Counted from the first letter of the stretch, positions 29,864-41,895 are shown. The stretch: 64,000 nucleotides of DNA from Anarhynchus alexandrinus (GCA_008711295.1 VUYV01000331.1:1328-65327), one strand, 5' to 3'. The notes: generated by a model from the sequence alone, not told the origin. Made by a program: numbers and translations.

Positions 29864-32800
29864 ATGGCGGCCCCCAGCTGTAGCGCCGGTAATGGCGACG
29901 CTCCCGCCGCCGCCGCCCGCTACTGCCTGGTGAGCGGCATCCCGGCCGCGCTGCGCTCCGCCCAGCTCCGCGCCTACTTCAGCCAGTTCGTGGAGGCCGG
30001 CGGCTTCCTCTGCTTCCACTACCGCCACCGCCCCGAGCGCCCGCCGGCGGGCGGCGGCGAGGAGGCCGCGGCGCCGCGCACTTGCTCCTGCCTGGTGGCC
30101 GTGCATCCCGGCCGCGCCCGCCGCTTCGTCCGCATGTACTCGGGCAAGCGCTGGGTCGGGCCCGGCGGCGCCTCGCTGCCCGGTCGCTGCTTCATCCGCA
30201 GGGTCCGCCTCAGCCCCGGGACAGGTACGAGCGGGTACCGGGGGAGGGCCGGGCCCGGCCTCCCCTCACGGGCCTGGAAGGGTCCGGAGGACGCGTTGGG
30301 CACCGGATCCCAGCCTTGCGGGTCCCAGCAGGCGACCTGAGGGCACCGGGTGGTTAAAACCCCCATGAAATTTACTTAGTGCCTTAAATCCATGCCCTTC
30401 TGCTCCACTCTGGGGAGACACCCCCCCCCGCAGTGCTGCCTCCAGCTCTGGGGGTCCCAGCACAAGAAAGACCTGTTGGAGCAGGTCCAGAGGAGGCCCT
30501 GGGGATGCTGCGAGGGCTGGAGCCCCTCTGCTGGGAGGACAGGCTGGGAGAGTTGGGGGTGTTCAGCCTGGAGAAGAGAAGGTTCCAGGGAGACCTTAGA
30601 GCCCCTTCCAGTCCCTAAAGGGACTATGGGAAAGCTGGGGAGGGACTCTTGATCAGGGAGTGGAGCCATAGGATGAGGGGGAATGGTTTTAAACTGAAAG
30701 AGGGGAGAGTTAGACTAGATAGAAGGAACACATTTTTTACGTTGAGGGTGGTGAGCCCTTGGCCCAGGTTGCCCAGAGAGGTGGGAGATGCCCCATCCCT
30801 GGAGGTGTTCAAGGCCAGATTGGACAGGGCTTGGAGCATCCTGGGCTGGTGGGAGGTGTCCCTGCCCAGGGCAGGGGGGTGGACTAGATGTCCTTTGAAG
30901 GTCTCTTTCAACTCAAACCATTCTATGATTCTGTAAGAGTTGGTTTGGGGCCTGATTATTTACCCCTCTGTGTTTGAGTGTGTGTTCCCCCACAAAACTA
31001 TTTCTTCTCTCCTCCAGGCACAGAGATGTTTCCCTACAGTGAGGACAAGACAGCTGCAGGCGAATCTGTCACAGAATCAGAGTTGAAGCGGCTGCCCGAG
31101 TTCAACCCCCCTTCCTTCATGCCTTATGGGAACGTGGGCACCCCCCTGAAAGTTTTTCTGGAGCTGATCCGGGCCTGCAGGCTACCTCCCCGGATTATCA
31201 AGAAATTGCAGCTGGATTTTCCAAAGACAGGCTCATCCCGTAGGTATGGGAATGTGCCTTTTGAATACCAGGACACTGAGACAGTTATAGAAGAAGAAAG
31301 AGTTTACACTGCTACAGGGGATGAGATCACAGAGGAAGAGGGGCCTGTGGCAAGATCTGAGGTGACTCACCCAGCCAGCACTGAGGAAGATGAGGAGGGG
31401 CAGGAGAAGGAGGAAGAGGAGTCGCACTCAGATGACGTAAGTCAATTTTTCTAGCAACGTCCAAGGTTAGCTGCAAAGCTGGGAGGGTGGATATATAGCT
31501 CTTTCAGAGCTCATTTTTAATCTTAGAATTGTATTGCATAAATTGCTTGTCTAAAAATGGTGTTAAAATACAGTTGTTAATGTTGTGGTGCACTGAGCCC
31601 CTTGGCGCATGAACAGCGTGGGCATTAACGCCTCCAAAACTGCTTGCCCAAATCAAGTTGGTTGTAGGGGTTGAGCCCAAAAGGTTTGGTCCAGAGGAGC
31701 GAGCACAGGCTGAGACTGGTGCTGTGGGAGCAGATCTCTGCCCTGCTGCCTGGCAGATTGGCCCGGCTCTGCTGTTGCTTGTAAATGAGGTGACCGGAGA
31801 TTGGGGAGCACGTTCATGTGCTGGAAACGACACACGGAGCTCTACAAATGGTTGACCTTGAATGCTCTTGTGATTGAAGTTAGTCATTCTGAGAAAAATG
31901 GCTTTTGTGACAAAGACTCCTAGAAAACTGGGCTGGACAGGCTCTCCGGAGACTATCTCGCTCCTTCCACCTGACAGACGCCTGTCTAGCCTGTTCTCAC
32001 AAACCTCTGTCATTACCGAGGCAGCACAATCCTGAGGCAAGCCATTCCCGTTCTTTGCTAAGCCAGAATTAACTTAGATGCCAAATCTTTGCTGCAATTT
32101 TACCCCATTAGCTTCTCCTAGCAACAGCGGACACAGAGGCGGCTTTGTTCCCTCCTTCACAAACTTTTTATTCAGTCTTTTCTTCTCCAGACTAAACAGA
32201 CTCCTCTAGCCGTTTCTCACAGGCTCTGTTTCCTGGATCTCTAGTCACTCTTTTGGCTGTTCCTTAGTTGGTTAATGTCTTCCTTGGAGGGCGCTGCCCA
32301 GGACTGGGCAGGCGGCAGTAAAGCTGTCAGTCTGATCTGTGTCTGTGCCAGCGAGCTGCTTCACTGGAACCAACACAATCTCTTTAGGGATCAACTTGAG
32401 TGGAATTAATTTGTTGCTAGTGCTGACTTTACGTACAACACACCTGCTCCTTAAATGGGCATCCCTGCGTTACAGATTGGGCACGCTGCTGAAAGCATGC
32501 CGTGAAGTGGGTGTGATGTGGTATTTTTCACCACTTCTGTCTGCTGACTCTGAAGATGGCAATAGTCAGGGGAATGAGGTCATCAGTGCCGGTCGTGTTA
32601 GCGCCTGAAAACAGCAGGCTGAGACGAGCCCTGTCGACAAAGCTGTTTCGTAGGGAAGGTGTTGCGATGGGCCGTGAGGGTCAGGGAAACAGGGAAGAGG
32701 CTGTGTGCTGTTGGTGTCACCCACCTTTCACCGACTCCTTTGCAGGACAATGATACCTGTGAGGAGTGGGAGCGACACGAGGCTCTGCACGAGGACGTGA

Positions 32801-34849
32801 CCAAGCAGGACCGTGTGGAAGAGCGGCTCTTTGAAGAGGAGATTGAGCTGAAGTGGGAGAAAGGCGGCTCTGGCCTTGTCTTCTACACAGACGCTCAGTA
32901 CTGGCAGGAGAATAATGGAGGTAACGTTGATGTTTGTGTTGCTGAGCCACAAACTAACCACTATGAGCTGAGGGGCCCAGCCCTGCAGGTAAATCAGGTA
33001 TAACCCTGTATGAGCATTCCAGATCAGCTACAGATACGGGCATTTTGCCAGTACTTTTTAAACCTTCCCTTGATCACAAAACCTGCAGTGGTTCAATCCA
33101 GTCGCCAGAGACCCCAGTGGTCCTACTGGCAGCCCGTTGTGTAAGTGCTGTGGTTTACAGAGTCTCTAACTAAGAGAGTTCCCATTTTGTTAGGGAAAAT
33201 AGGGACCTGGGCCACCAGCAAATAGCTCTTGTGTGTCAGACTTCCACAACCATCACCAAATCTGATGCTTTCCTTCTCTTGGCAGACTTTGATGAGCAGA
33301 CTGCGGATGACTGGGATGTGGACATGAGCATCTACTATGACAAAGGTATCTGTACTGAAACCTCCCCCCAGGAAACCAGGAAGGTTGGGAAATTCTGACC
33401 CTGCAGAATTTCTGCAGTGGGGAACTCTTTGGCGCTCTCATCCTTTGAAAGCGTCCAAGACGTCAGTGTACTTTAAACGCTTTTCTTGTCTGGCAGTGAG
33501 AGTTGCCAAAAAGAACAGGTTCTGCTTCCTTGTTGCATGGTGCTCTGGGGGAAATGACAGTAATGAACAGCTTTCCTGAGCTGTGCAGCTGTGACTCTTG
33601 CTTCTTTCTCCCTAGATGGAGGTGATAAGGATGCTCGGGACTCGGTCCAGATGTGGCTGGAACAGCGACTCCGGGATGGCTTGGAAGATGGGTCTGTTTC
33701 AGGACAACAGATCGGCACCTTCGAGAGATACACCAAAGTGAGCTCTGGATACGTGTTTGGGAGGGGATGGGGCAGGACAGGAAAGGCTGTGGTGGGGATG
33801 GGTTAGGGAGAGGAGAGGCCTTGGGTGTGGGGAGAGGGCAGAGGGTACTGGGAAGATGAGAATGGGCTTTGTCCAGCAACTCTGTAATGTTTTTTCCTCT
33901 CTCCCAGGGCTTTGGCAGGAAGGTGCTGGAGCAGCAGGGCTGGACAGAGGGGCTGGGGCTGGGCAGCAGCAACTCTGGAATGGCTGAAGCTCTGGACAAT
34001 GAGGGTCAGAACCCCAGATGCAAGAGGGGGCTGGGGTAAGTACCCGACCCTGCCCTGCCAGCCTGTGCCCGGGCTCTCTGGGCTGATGCAGCAGCTAACT
34101 GACTGCAAAAGGAGAGGAGTGTGAGCCAGAACTGTAAGGCTGTCCCAGGGATCTGCCTTTCTCTGCACAGCTGGTGGCAGGGCCTGCTGCAGCGCTCCAG
34201 AGCTAGATACACTGCTCTTCCTGATGGTCCAGTGCTCCTTAGAGGAGCTTGTGGTGTTAGAGTAGGACTGGAACCATTTGCAGGTTCATGCAGCACACAA
34301 ATACAGAGGGAGGGCTGTGCTTGAGGATTGACGGTCACCTCTGCTACAGTATTCTGGTGGGGAAAGCCCAAGTGACCTGAGCTGTAGCTGTGCACCTCAC
34401 CCCTGCCTTCTCTGTGGGGTTTTTGGAGGCTTTGTGTGGTGCTGCGTTTCACTGTGAGGGCTGGCTCTTGTTCTAGAGCAATCTCACAGCCAGGAACGGG
34501 ACAAGAATCCTTATTGCCCTGTGTCGGTCCACTTCTCCGCTGCAGCACGCGAAGGAAATGAGCTGGGATGCACAGGGGTGTCCCACTGCCTCAGCAATGT
34601 TTCACCAAACATTTCCTGCGTCCCTCCAGGTACCACGGGGAGAAACTGCCAACTTTCAGCAGAGTGAAGAAGCCCCGGCGGGACACTCCCATCCTCATCT
34701 CGACCATCTACGATGACCCTGACCCAAAGGACAGTGGTGACCAGCTGCTCAGGCGCCAGCCACCCACTGCCATGAAGTACAGGCAGGACATGGCGTTTGT
34801 CCGGGCGTCACACAGTGCTCTGGAGAGCTTCAGCGCCCAGTCACGCTGA
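29864..34849 (+). CDS. GPATCH3: G-patch domain-containing protein 3, complete coding region
   Basis: Seven exons, 29864-30224, 31018-31436, 32746-32920, 33286-33345, 33616-33737, 33908-34035 and 34630-34849, join in frame to 494 residues (human 525). The N-terminal domain carries FCLHYR-like sequence (FLCFHYRHRPERPPAGG) and MYSGKRWVGPGG. A conserved block, PYGNVGTPLKVFLELIRACR, is followed by an acidic Glu-rich stretch (~235-265). Next comes EEIELKWEKGGSGLVFYTDA, a block ending DDWDVDMSIYYDK, and a G-patch at ~380-430 beginning GFGRKVLEQQGWTEGLGLGS and including KRGLGYHG. G-patch proteins typically contact RNA helicases. Human GPATCH3 is reported to dampen RIG-I/MAVS signalling and to act with CXCR4-linked transcription. 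Start: ATG in AAGATGG context; exon 1 is very GC-rich. Intron 1 holds a CR1. Confidence 0.95.
30391..30936 (+). mobile_element. CR1 fragment in GPATCH3 intron 1, + strand
   Basis: It runs from the ORF2 tail (GTCCAGAGGAGGCCCTGGGG) to CCATTCTATGATTCTG, the typical CR1 3' terminus. It encodes the tail motif [19 protein letters not shown], is in the same orientation as the gene, and is 5'-truncated. Confidence 0.9.
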
Positions 34850-34956
34850 GCAGAGACTGTTGCGGAGCCTTTGTACTGGTTCTGCTCCTGTCGAGCACAG
34901 GCTGGCTCCTGGTCTCGGGTTTGGAGCGGTGCATTCATATATTTATTTTTGGAAGA

Positions 34957-34962
34957 AATACA
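34957..34962 (+). terminator. variant poly(A) signal of GPATCH3
   Basis: AATACA, a known functional variant hexamer, about 110 nt after the stop codon and followed by a GT/T-rich stretch. No canonical AATAAA is close by. Confidence 0.4.
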
Positions 34963-34999
34963 GACTTGTAACAAAAATTGCCTTGGTGGGTTTTTTTCC

Positions 35000-35640
35000 C
35001 CCTAATTGAACCATTCAAATGGGGGGAAAATTTTCTGGTCCTGTTTGTTCAGTGGGAACAGGGAAGGGTGTTGCGTTTCCAACTGGCTGTTTAAAGCCGA
35101 TACTACTGCCTGGATCAACCAAGCTGGTGTGCTAGGTCAGCCTAAAAAACCAGAACTCATAGTTCGTGGCTGCCTAAGACCCAGGGAAGGACAAGTATAG
35201 ACAAGGGCCAGCTGTGGCACGGTAACTGTCCTGCAGAAAGCTCGCTGCTGGCCCGCAGCTTCGTGTTGCTTGGGTGTGACGATCCCACACTCCTGGGAGA
35301 AACTCGTCGGGATGAAAGACTCCTCCTGGCAGCCTCCGGCGGAATTCTGCGGGAGGCGTTTCCCTGCGGTCGGGCGTAGCGGGTGCTTCCTTTCACGACT
35401 CTCCGACGTGCTCTGCCCTGTTTTCCTCACGCAGGCACTCTTTTTTCGGGGTGGGGGGGGGGAAGCCTTTGTCCCAGTGACCTAGTACTGGAGGGTTACA
35501 TGTGAACTGGTGAATGCTCTGTTGGCAGGCTCTGGCTTGGCCCTGTGCACCTTCCTGTGTCGGGCAGGATGCAGGGAATAATTTCCCCTTTTTTGGGGAG
35601 ACGGAACGGGGGATAGGGTTTGTGCCAGTGGGACAAGGGC
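35000..35640. other. GPATCH3-GPN2 intergenic DNA
   Basis: Nothing recognisable apart from a G-run at about 35450-35462. It leads into the palindrome and the N gap. Confidence 0.5.
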
Positions 35641-35643
35641 CGG

Positions 35644-35711
35644 CGCCGGGACTCGAACCCGGGACCCGGACCCCGGAATCGGGGTCCGGGTCCCGGGTTC
35701 GAGTCCCGGCG
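35644..35711. repeat. perfect 32-bp inverted repeat with 4-nt loop beside a gap
   Basis: Arms 35644-35675 and 35680-35711 are exact reverse complements around the loop GAAT. Each arm contains the tRNA T-arm/B-box-like GGGTTCGAGTCCCGG (on opposite strands). No complete tRNA can be folded. It ends 16 nt before the 395-nt gap. Confidence 0.85.
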
Positions 35712-35727
35712 GTGGAAGGAGCTGCGC

Positions 35728-36122
35728 NNNNNNNNNNNNNNNNNNNNNNNNNNNNNNNNNNNNNNNNNNNNNNNNNNNNNNNNNNNNNNNNNNNNNNNNN
35801 NNNNNNNNNNNNNNNNNNNNNNNNNNNNNNNNNNNNNNNNNNNNNNNNNNNNNNNNNNNNNNNNNNNNNNNNNNNNNNNNNNNNNNNNNNNNNNNNNNNN
35901 NNNNNNNNNNNNNNNNNNNNNNNNNNNNNNNNNNNNNNNNNNNNNNNNNNNNNNNNNNNNNNNNNNNNNNNNNNNNNNNNNNNNNNNNNNNNNNNNNNNN
36001 NNNNNNNNNNNNNNNNNNNNNNNNNNNNNNNNNNNNNNNNNNNNNNNNNNNNNNNNNNNNNNNNNNNNNNNNNNNNNNNNNNNNNNNNNNNNNNNNNNNN
36101 NNNNNNNNNNNNNNNNNNNNNN
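35728..36122. other. assembly gap, 395 N
   Basis: Run of Ns between a GC-rich palindrome and a purine-rich minisatellite, consistent with sequence that was hard to assemble. Confidence 0.99.
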
Positions 36123-36370
36123 GAAGGGACGTGGAACATGAGGGGAGGGGGGTCACGGAGATGTGGGACATGGGGGGGAGAAGGGACATGGGGTGGGGGA
36201 AGGAGCATGTGGGAGAGGGGAACATAGGCAGTCATGGGGAGGTGGGAGGATATGTGGTGAGTGGGAATATGGGGGTTACATGGGGAGGAGAGGGGACATG
36301 AAGGAGAAGAGGGATATGGAGAAATGGAGGGGAGGACGTGGGGACATGCTGGGGCAAGGGGGGGAACGTG
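36123..36370 (+). repeat. purine-rich GGGACATG minisatellite
   Basis: G/A-rich sequence in which GGGACATG, GGGGAAC and GGAGATG-like units recur at 15-30 bp intervals. Almost all pyrimidines are single T or C within the ACATG core. It probably continues into the gap. Confidence 0.75.
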
Positions 36371-36651
36371 TGGGCACTGCCACATCAGGAAGGACCCCAG
36401 GAGGGTGAAATTCACCCCACACGCAGGCAGGAGTAGGGACCTGCATCCCCCAGGCACAGCCCTGGAGGTCTGGGGGGGGGTTGCCCCTGTTTCCAGTCAT
36501 GGCATCACCAGCTGGGGGGTAACAGGGTAATGTCCGCCCCAGTGTGGGGCTCAGCTGGGCAGGGATGGGACGGGAGGCAGCAGTTGTACAATGGCGCTTT
36601 TCCTTCCTCTCCACCCGCTCTCTGGCTGTGAATCCCAGCCCATCGCATTCA

Positions 36652-36664
36652 TATAAATGCAAAT
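36652..36664 (+). promoter_or_regulatory. TATA-like box overlapping an octamer upstream of GPN2
   Basis: TATAAATGCAAAT combines TATAAAT (36652-36658) with the POU octamer ATGCAAAT (36657-36664), about 65 nt upstream of the GPN2 ATG. The spacing allows a start site at about 36685. Confidence 0.4.
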
Positions 36665-36725
36665 AAAATGGTAAATGGGAGCTTCTCCTTTCTCAGCCAA
36701 CAGAAGGAGAAGGAAATGAGCCGAC

Positions 36726-39700
36726 ATGTCTGAGGGCAGCAAGGGGAGCTCGCTGGCCTTCGGCCAGGTGGTAATCGGGCCTCCGGGCTCCGGGAAGACA
36801 ACCTACTGCCATGGCATGCAGGAGTTCATGGGCAGGATCGGGCGCAAGGTGACGGTGGTGAACCTGGACCCTGCCAACGAGGCGATGCCCTACCAGTGTG
36901 CCGTAGACATCGCCGAGCTCATCACCCTGCCCGACGTGATGGAGAACTTGAAGCTGGGGCCCAACGGGGGGTTGATCTACTGCATGGAGTACCTGGAGGC
37001 CAACTTCGACTGGCTGCAGGAGAAGCTGGCTGCGTTCAGGGGTCACTACTACTTGTTTGACTGCCCAGGGCAGGTGGAGCTCTACACCCACCACGACGCC
37101 CTGAAGAATGTCTTCGCGCAGTTGGCCAAGTGGAATTTCAGGGTAGGTTTGGGGCTCCGCAGGGAGCTGGGATCCGCACCTGGCATCCCACGTGCTTGTG
37201 CAAGGGGTGCGGAAGCTGTGCACTGCATGGTCAGAGCTTTCAGTTGTGGGTACTAATGACTATTTTCTTTCCTGACCTGTTTGGCCTTTCATGTGAAACA
37301 GCTTTATAAGGGAAGGAGGGGAATTTTGCCTCGTTTTATGCTCGGAGGGATCAGCAAAAGAGTGACTTGTTCAGGGCGTTTAATGTGGTGGGATTATCAT
37401 GAACAAAAACATGGATTCCTTCCTCACGCGCTCTTGCTGTGCTCCAGGGTCCTCTCCACAGACCTTGTGTGCTTTTTTCAAGTGGGTGCCACATTTTGTA
37501 GCGGGGAGGTAGATGTGTGCGCTGGGTGAGCGAGGGCCCTTTGCACTGCACTGTGAGAAATTCAGACATCATCTCAGGCCATACCTGGCTCTCCTGTAGC
37601 CAAGCCGAATCTCCCTGCACGTTGTAGTACGTGCTATGTGCTTTCTTGCACAATGGAAGATGCAAATGAGGAAGCACAGGTGAGAAGAGTCCCATACCCA
37701 AGCTAACTTGCTTACGTTGCATTTGTTTTGCATTTGGGCCAAACCATGAATGTGCAAACCATGTATGGTGTGAGCAAGAAGGGCAAGTTCATTTGCTTGA
37801 GAGTGTCACTGGGAATCTGCACATTAGGAATTATTTTTATTCAAATAAATGCATGTGAAATTTTAGTTACTAAAAAAAGATAGTTACATGGCTGTTTTGA
37901 TGCTCACTCAAGTGCTTACACCTGCCTGTGAGCTTTAAACTTGCTTTTTTTGCTGCAGAAGCATAGCTGTGACTCAGCCACACTTGACTACAGAGCCCTG
38001 ACTTTGACTAATATTGTGGAGCAGGCAGTAACTTAACAGAGATCTCGGACCACATTGTTACAGCTGCACAAAACACAGGGAATCAAGCTGCTCATTAATT
38101 TAATTATTAATTATTATTGCAAACCACATGACAATTGGTTCTCCCAGCAGAGCGTGGTATGCTACACTTACCGCTCCTGAGCGTACGCTGTGCGTGAGCA
38201 TTCCTGTGGGGAAGGTGGAAATGTGGAGGCAGTTGTGTCGTTCAGAAGGAGAGTTAACCCCAGCTCCAGCCCCCCAAAAAACCTGCAGAGTTCCAAGTGT
38301 GGAAACTTCATCTGCAAAGAAAGAAGCCCTGAGAAAAGGGAGAGCAGTTGCAGGCTTAAGTGTCTTTCAGTACTGCTGGTGGAGCTCAGCACCCCTAGAA
38401 CCCTCCCCACAGCCCCCTCTGTGCACCAGCACCCTGGGTCCTGAATGCCCCAGGTGGTCCACGGCTGTGAATGTGGTGATATATACTTCTAAATATATAT
38501 ATAAGTGCACTCATATATGAGGATGTTTTATATGCAGGAGCTAGAAGGTAGGTGGTAACTGTCCCTTCATGGGAGTCTATGTGGTTATAGTCAGGTCTGA
38601 ACAGCTTGTCCTATAGCAACTTCTCAGACTGTCCCAAAAGTGGGTGGACTCATCGTGGGTCTGACCTTCTGCTGTCCCTTTGTGCCTTTGCTGTCCAGCT
38701 CGCTGCGGTGCATCTGGTGGATTCTCACTACTGCACGGACCCTGGCAAGTTCATCTCTGTTCTCTGCACCTCGCTCTCCACCATGTTGCACGTGGAACTG
38801 CCCCATGTCAACATCCTCTCCAAGATGGACCTGATCGAGCAATACGGCAAGCTGGGTAAGAGCCTTTGTGAGAGGGAGATGTGGAATTGGGCTGTGTCAG
38901 GTGCAAATTAGCTGTTTGGTTATGGGGATGTATTGCTGGGAGGCGGTCGGGGAACTGGTGTAAATCTCACTGTGTTCTTCAGTTTATAAGTTGCCTTCAG
39001 AGCTTCTTGGTGTTTCCCTGCAGCTTTCAACCTGGATTATTACACAGAGGTCCTGGACCTCTCTTACTTGGTTGACCATTTAGCTTCTGACCCCTTCTTC
39101 AGAAATTACCGTCGCCTTAATGAGAAGCTGGTGGAGGTGATTGAGGACTACAGCCTGGTGTCCTTCGTTCCGCTCAATGTCCAGGTGATGCAGCAGGAGG
39201 AGCGGGCCAGGGAGAACAGGGAGTGTTGGCTGTGTAGTCAGCACATTTGGTGGCAGCTAGGTTACATCTTTTCAGAGCCATGAGGGCTGAAAACCTCAGC
39301 TGTGAAGAGATTCGGGGATGGAGGAGGACAGTGAAACACACCCAGACTTGTAAATGATCTGTGGCAGCCAAAGGAAAAGAAAAGGCTAATGAGCTTGGGG
39401 CTATGAGGGCCTTGTGTCCTGGGGTGGGGAATTAAGACTCCCCTTTCATTCGGCTCTTCTGTGCCTGCATTTCAAATCTGGGCAAAGTATTACCTAAAAC
39501 ACGGTTAAATTAGGGAGCGCAAAATAATTAGAAGATGGGGAGGAATACATTTGGGAGCAAGGGCTGAAAATGTTAATCTGGTTGTTTGCAGAAGTGTCAA
39601 CAAAGGCAAATGGGCTGAGGCAAGAGGTGATGAAAGGGAGTGAGAGGGTGGAGGGTGTCAGCCCATCATGTATTCCGGCTCCACAGCGGGTGCCCTTGGT

Positions 39701-40575
39701 TGTCCTGGGGCCCCTCTGGGCTCAGGGAGGCCGGCAGCATCCTCGGGGCGTTGGGCGTTGTGTGGGTGGCCCAGAGCCTCAGAGAAAATCCATGGTAAAG
39801 CCCAGCACGAGCTCTTGCCTCCGGGGAAGGACCAGATTCCCCGTGTGTCATCTCCCTCCCTTTCAGGATAAGGAGAGCATGCGGCAGGTGATGCAGGCGG
39901 TGGACAAAGCCAATGGCTATTCCTTCGGAGACCAGGAGCACAGGAGCCTGGAAGCTCTGATGTCGGCAGCAGTGGGAGCCGATTTCCAGTTTACTTCGTA
40001 TCCTTCTCCACTGATCCTCTGTTAAGTTGAGATTTAATTTCTCCTTCCTTGGGGAAGAGAGGACGGAGGTGGGGCTGGCAGGTGGCTGGCCCAGGTTGTT
40101 GTTAACATCATCTGATGCTGTTTGGTGAGATGTGTGTAGGGAGCAGGGCTCAGCCCAGACCTTAGCAGACAGTTGTCCACACCAAAGCCACCACATTTGT
40201 GGCTAATGGATACTGTGAATGCAGGAGGAATCTTTTGACAACTTTCCTCACTCTCACACTCACTTGGACTGGTTCGTTCCACCTCGTCCAAACCACACAA
40301 TTGATTCTCCTGTACTTGTTGGGTCTGGGATCAGCCGGAGCCAGGAATAACTGGGGTGATGCGTGCTGCTGCTGGTACTGCCTTCTTCCTGCCAGCCTTC
40401 AGGCTAATGTGGGGCTGGTTCCTCGCTGAGAACGTTAAGAGCTCCTTGGAGAAGGGAGTGTTTAGCCCAGCCCCTTGTTTTCCTTAATTACTGCGTTATC
40501 AGCACACTTGCAGTGCAGGAGAAGTATGTGCAATCTCAGGACAAAGCCGTGGAAGAAGAAGTGATGGATCTGTAA
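36726..40575 (+). CDS. GPN2: GPN-loop GTPase 2, complete coding region
   Basis: Five exons, 36726-37142, 38699-38855, 39024-39184, 39867-39997 and 40503-40575, join in frame to 312 residues (human 310). Motifs: Walker A/G1 GPPGSGKTT (18-26); NLDPANE (46-52); the family-defining GPN triad inside LKLGPNGG (75-82); G3 DCPGQVE (112-118); and the base-recognition SKMD (180-183). GPN2 is a homodimerising/heterodimerising SIMIBI-class GTPase, cytoplasmic, implicated with GPN1/GPN3 in RNA polymerase II/III assembly and nuclear import. The last intron has U12-type signals (GTATCCTTC donor; TTCCTTAAT branch motif), and its exon join TC|C restores the conserved [11 protein letters not shown]. The tail EEEVMDL is acidic. 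Plus-strand neighbour GPATCH3 lies 1.9 kb upstream, the same pairing as in human. Confidence 0.96.
39998..40502 (+). other. U12-type GT-AG intron in GPN2
   Basis: The donor GTATCCTTC matches the minor-spliceosome consensus. The branch motif TTCCTTAAT at 40480-40488 puts the branch A 15 nt before the end of the intron (TATCAG). There is no long polypyrimidine tract next to the acceptor. Confidence 0.88.
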
Positions 40576-41116
40576 CACACCCACCTCTTCCACAGCCGCT
40601 CTCGGTTTTGACACCTCTCCTTTTCCTACCAGGAGCTTAAGGGATCTCCGCGCTGTGTGACTCAGACAAAGTGAAAGCCTTTCCAGGCTGCTGGACTCCC
40701 TCGCTGTAAAGGTTTGACCTCTTGTGCTTCAGCCCCGCTGCACAGAGGAGCGTTTTTGCAGAAAGGCGATGGCCGAGTGCAAGGCAAGCCAGGTCTTTCC
40801 TGAGGAACAAGAGAGCTTTAGCCAGGTGAAGGCAAGGTTAGCAAGAGAAGAGAAGCAAGATAAAGGAGACTGAGCTTTGCCAAGTCTCCTCCTCCCCATC
40901 ATAACCAAGATAGATCCAGAGAAAGAAAAATCCGTTTGAGCTGTCTCGTCTGCAGTGAGACTTGAGACAAAAGTTTTGGGTTTACTGCGTAGGAGGAGCG
41001 TGCATGGGCCTTGGGCTCAGAGGAGTATCCAGGCTGAGAAGCCTCCAGTCTGTCTCAAGGAGGACAGAAAGATGGTTGTTTTTCTTTTTTTTAAAAATAA
41101 TGATGGACTCTTTCTT

Positions 41117-41176
41117 AATAAAACACTCCTTCGTCTCGCTTTCATCTTGTGAGTTTGCTGAACCTGAATAAATAAA
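41117..41176 (+). terminator. poly(A) signals of GPN2
   Basis: AATAAA at 41117-41122 and overlapping AATAAATAAA at 41167-41176, 540-600 nt after the stop codon. Either could end the transcript. Confidence 0.6.
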
Positions 41177-41596
41177 ACCAAGAGTGCTACAAAGCCCGAG
41201 GCTAAAAAGCCTCTGGTGGGAACGTCACAGCAGCTGGTGCGTTGTGTACTTTGCAGAAAGGCTGCGTGTTTGCCACTCGGGTTCCTCTATGATCTACCTG
41301 AGCACAGACAAAGCGTTTGCTGGAGGGAGTGAGGGAAGAGCGACTGTGGGACGTGAAAGCAGGTCACTCCTTGTGCGCGCCTATCCAGGGCCTGCACGCT
41401 GGCGGTTGGTGTGCACGCAGCGCGCTGACAGCGACGCGCAAACTGCAAGCTCGGCTTTTGTAGGCTTTTGATTAAGAAAGACCCTGTGTGACTCAGCTGG
41501 AGGTTGGAGCACATCGTTTGCATGTAGGGCCTTTCCCGGCAGCTGGCTTGTCTGCCCTCAGCCACCTTTTTCTGGGCTTGAGATGTGGAAGATCCC

Positions 41597-41895
41597 GAAT
41601 CATAGAATGGTTTAGGTTGGAAAGGACCTTGAAGACCATCGAGTTCCAACCCCCCTGCCATAGGCAGGGACACCTCCCACCAGCCCAGGTTGCCCAAGGC
41701 CACGTCCAGCCTGGCCTTGAACACCTCCAGGGATGGGGCCTCAACAACCTCTCTGGGCAACCTGTGCCAGTGCCTCACCACCCTCACAGTGAAAAACTTC
41801 TTCCTCATGTTCAATCTAAACCTGCCCTCTTCCAGTTTGAAGCCATTCCCCCTTGTCCTATCACTACATGCCCTATTAAAAAGTCCTTCCCCAAA
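41597..41895 (-). mobile_element. CR1 fragment, minus strand
   Basis: The + strand begins GAATCATAGAATGGTTTAGG, the reverse complement of a CR1 3' end. The minus strand encodes the tail motif [20 protein letters not shown], nearly the same as the copy at 11512-11890, so the two belong to the same or close subfamilies. Confidence 0.92.

Noticed and set aside
35680..35711. Possible tRNA gene (exact B-box GGTTCGAGTCC)
   Set aside because: No A-box, D-arm, anticodon arm or matching acceptor stem is present; the sequence is half of a palindrome at a gap edge.
37143..37256. GPN2 frame continuing past exon 1
   Set aside because: It is intron read-through after the AGG|GTAGGT donor; the human family continues with [12 protein letters not shown], found at 38699.
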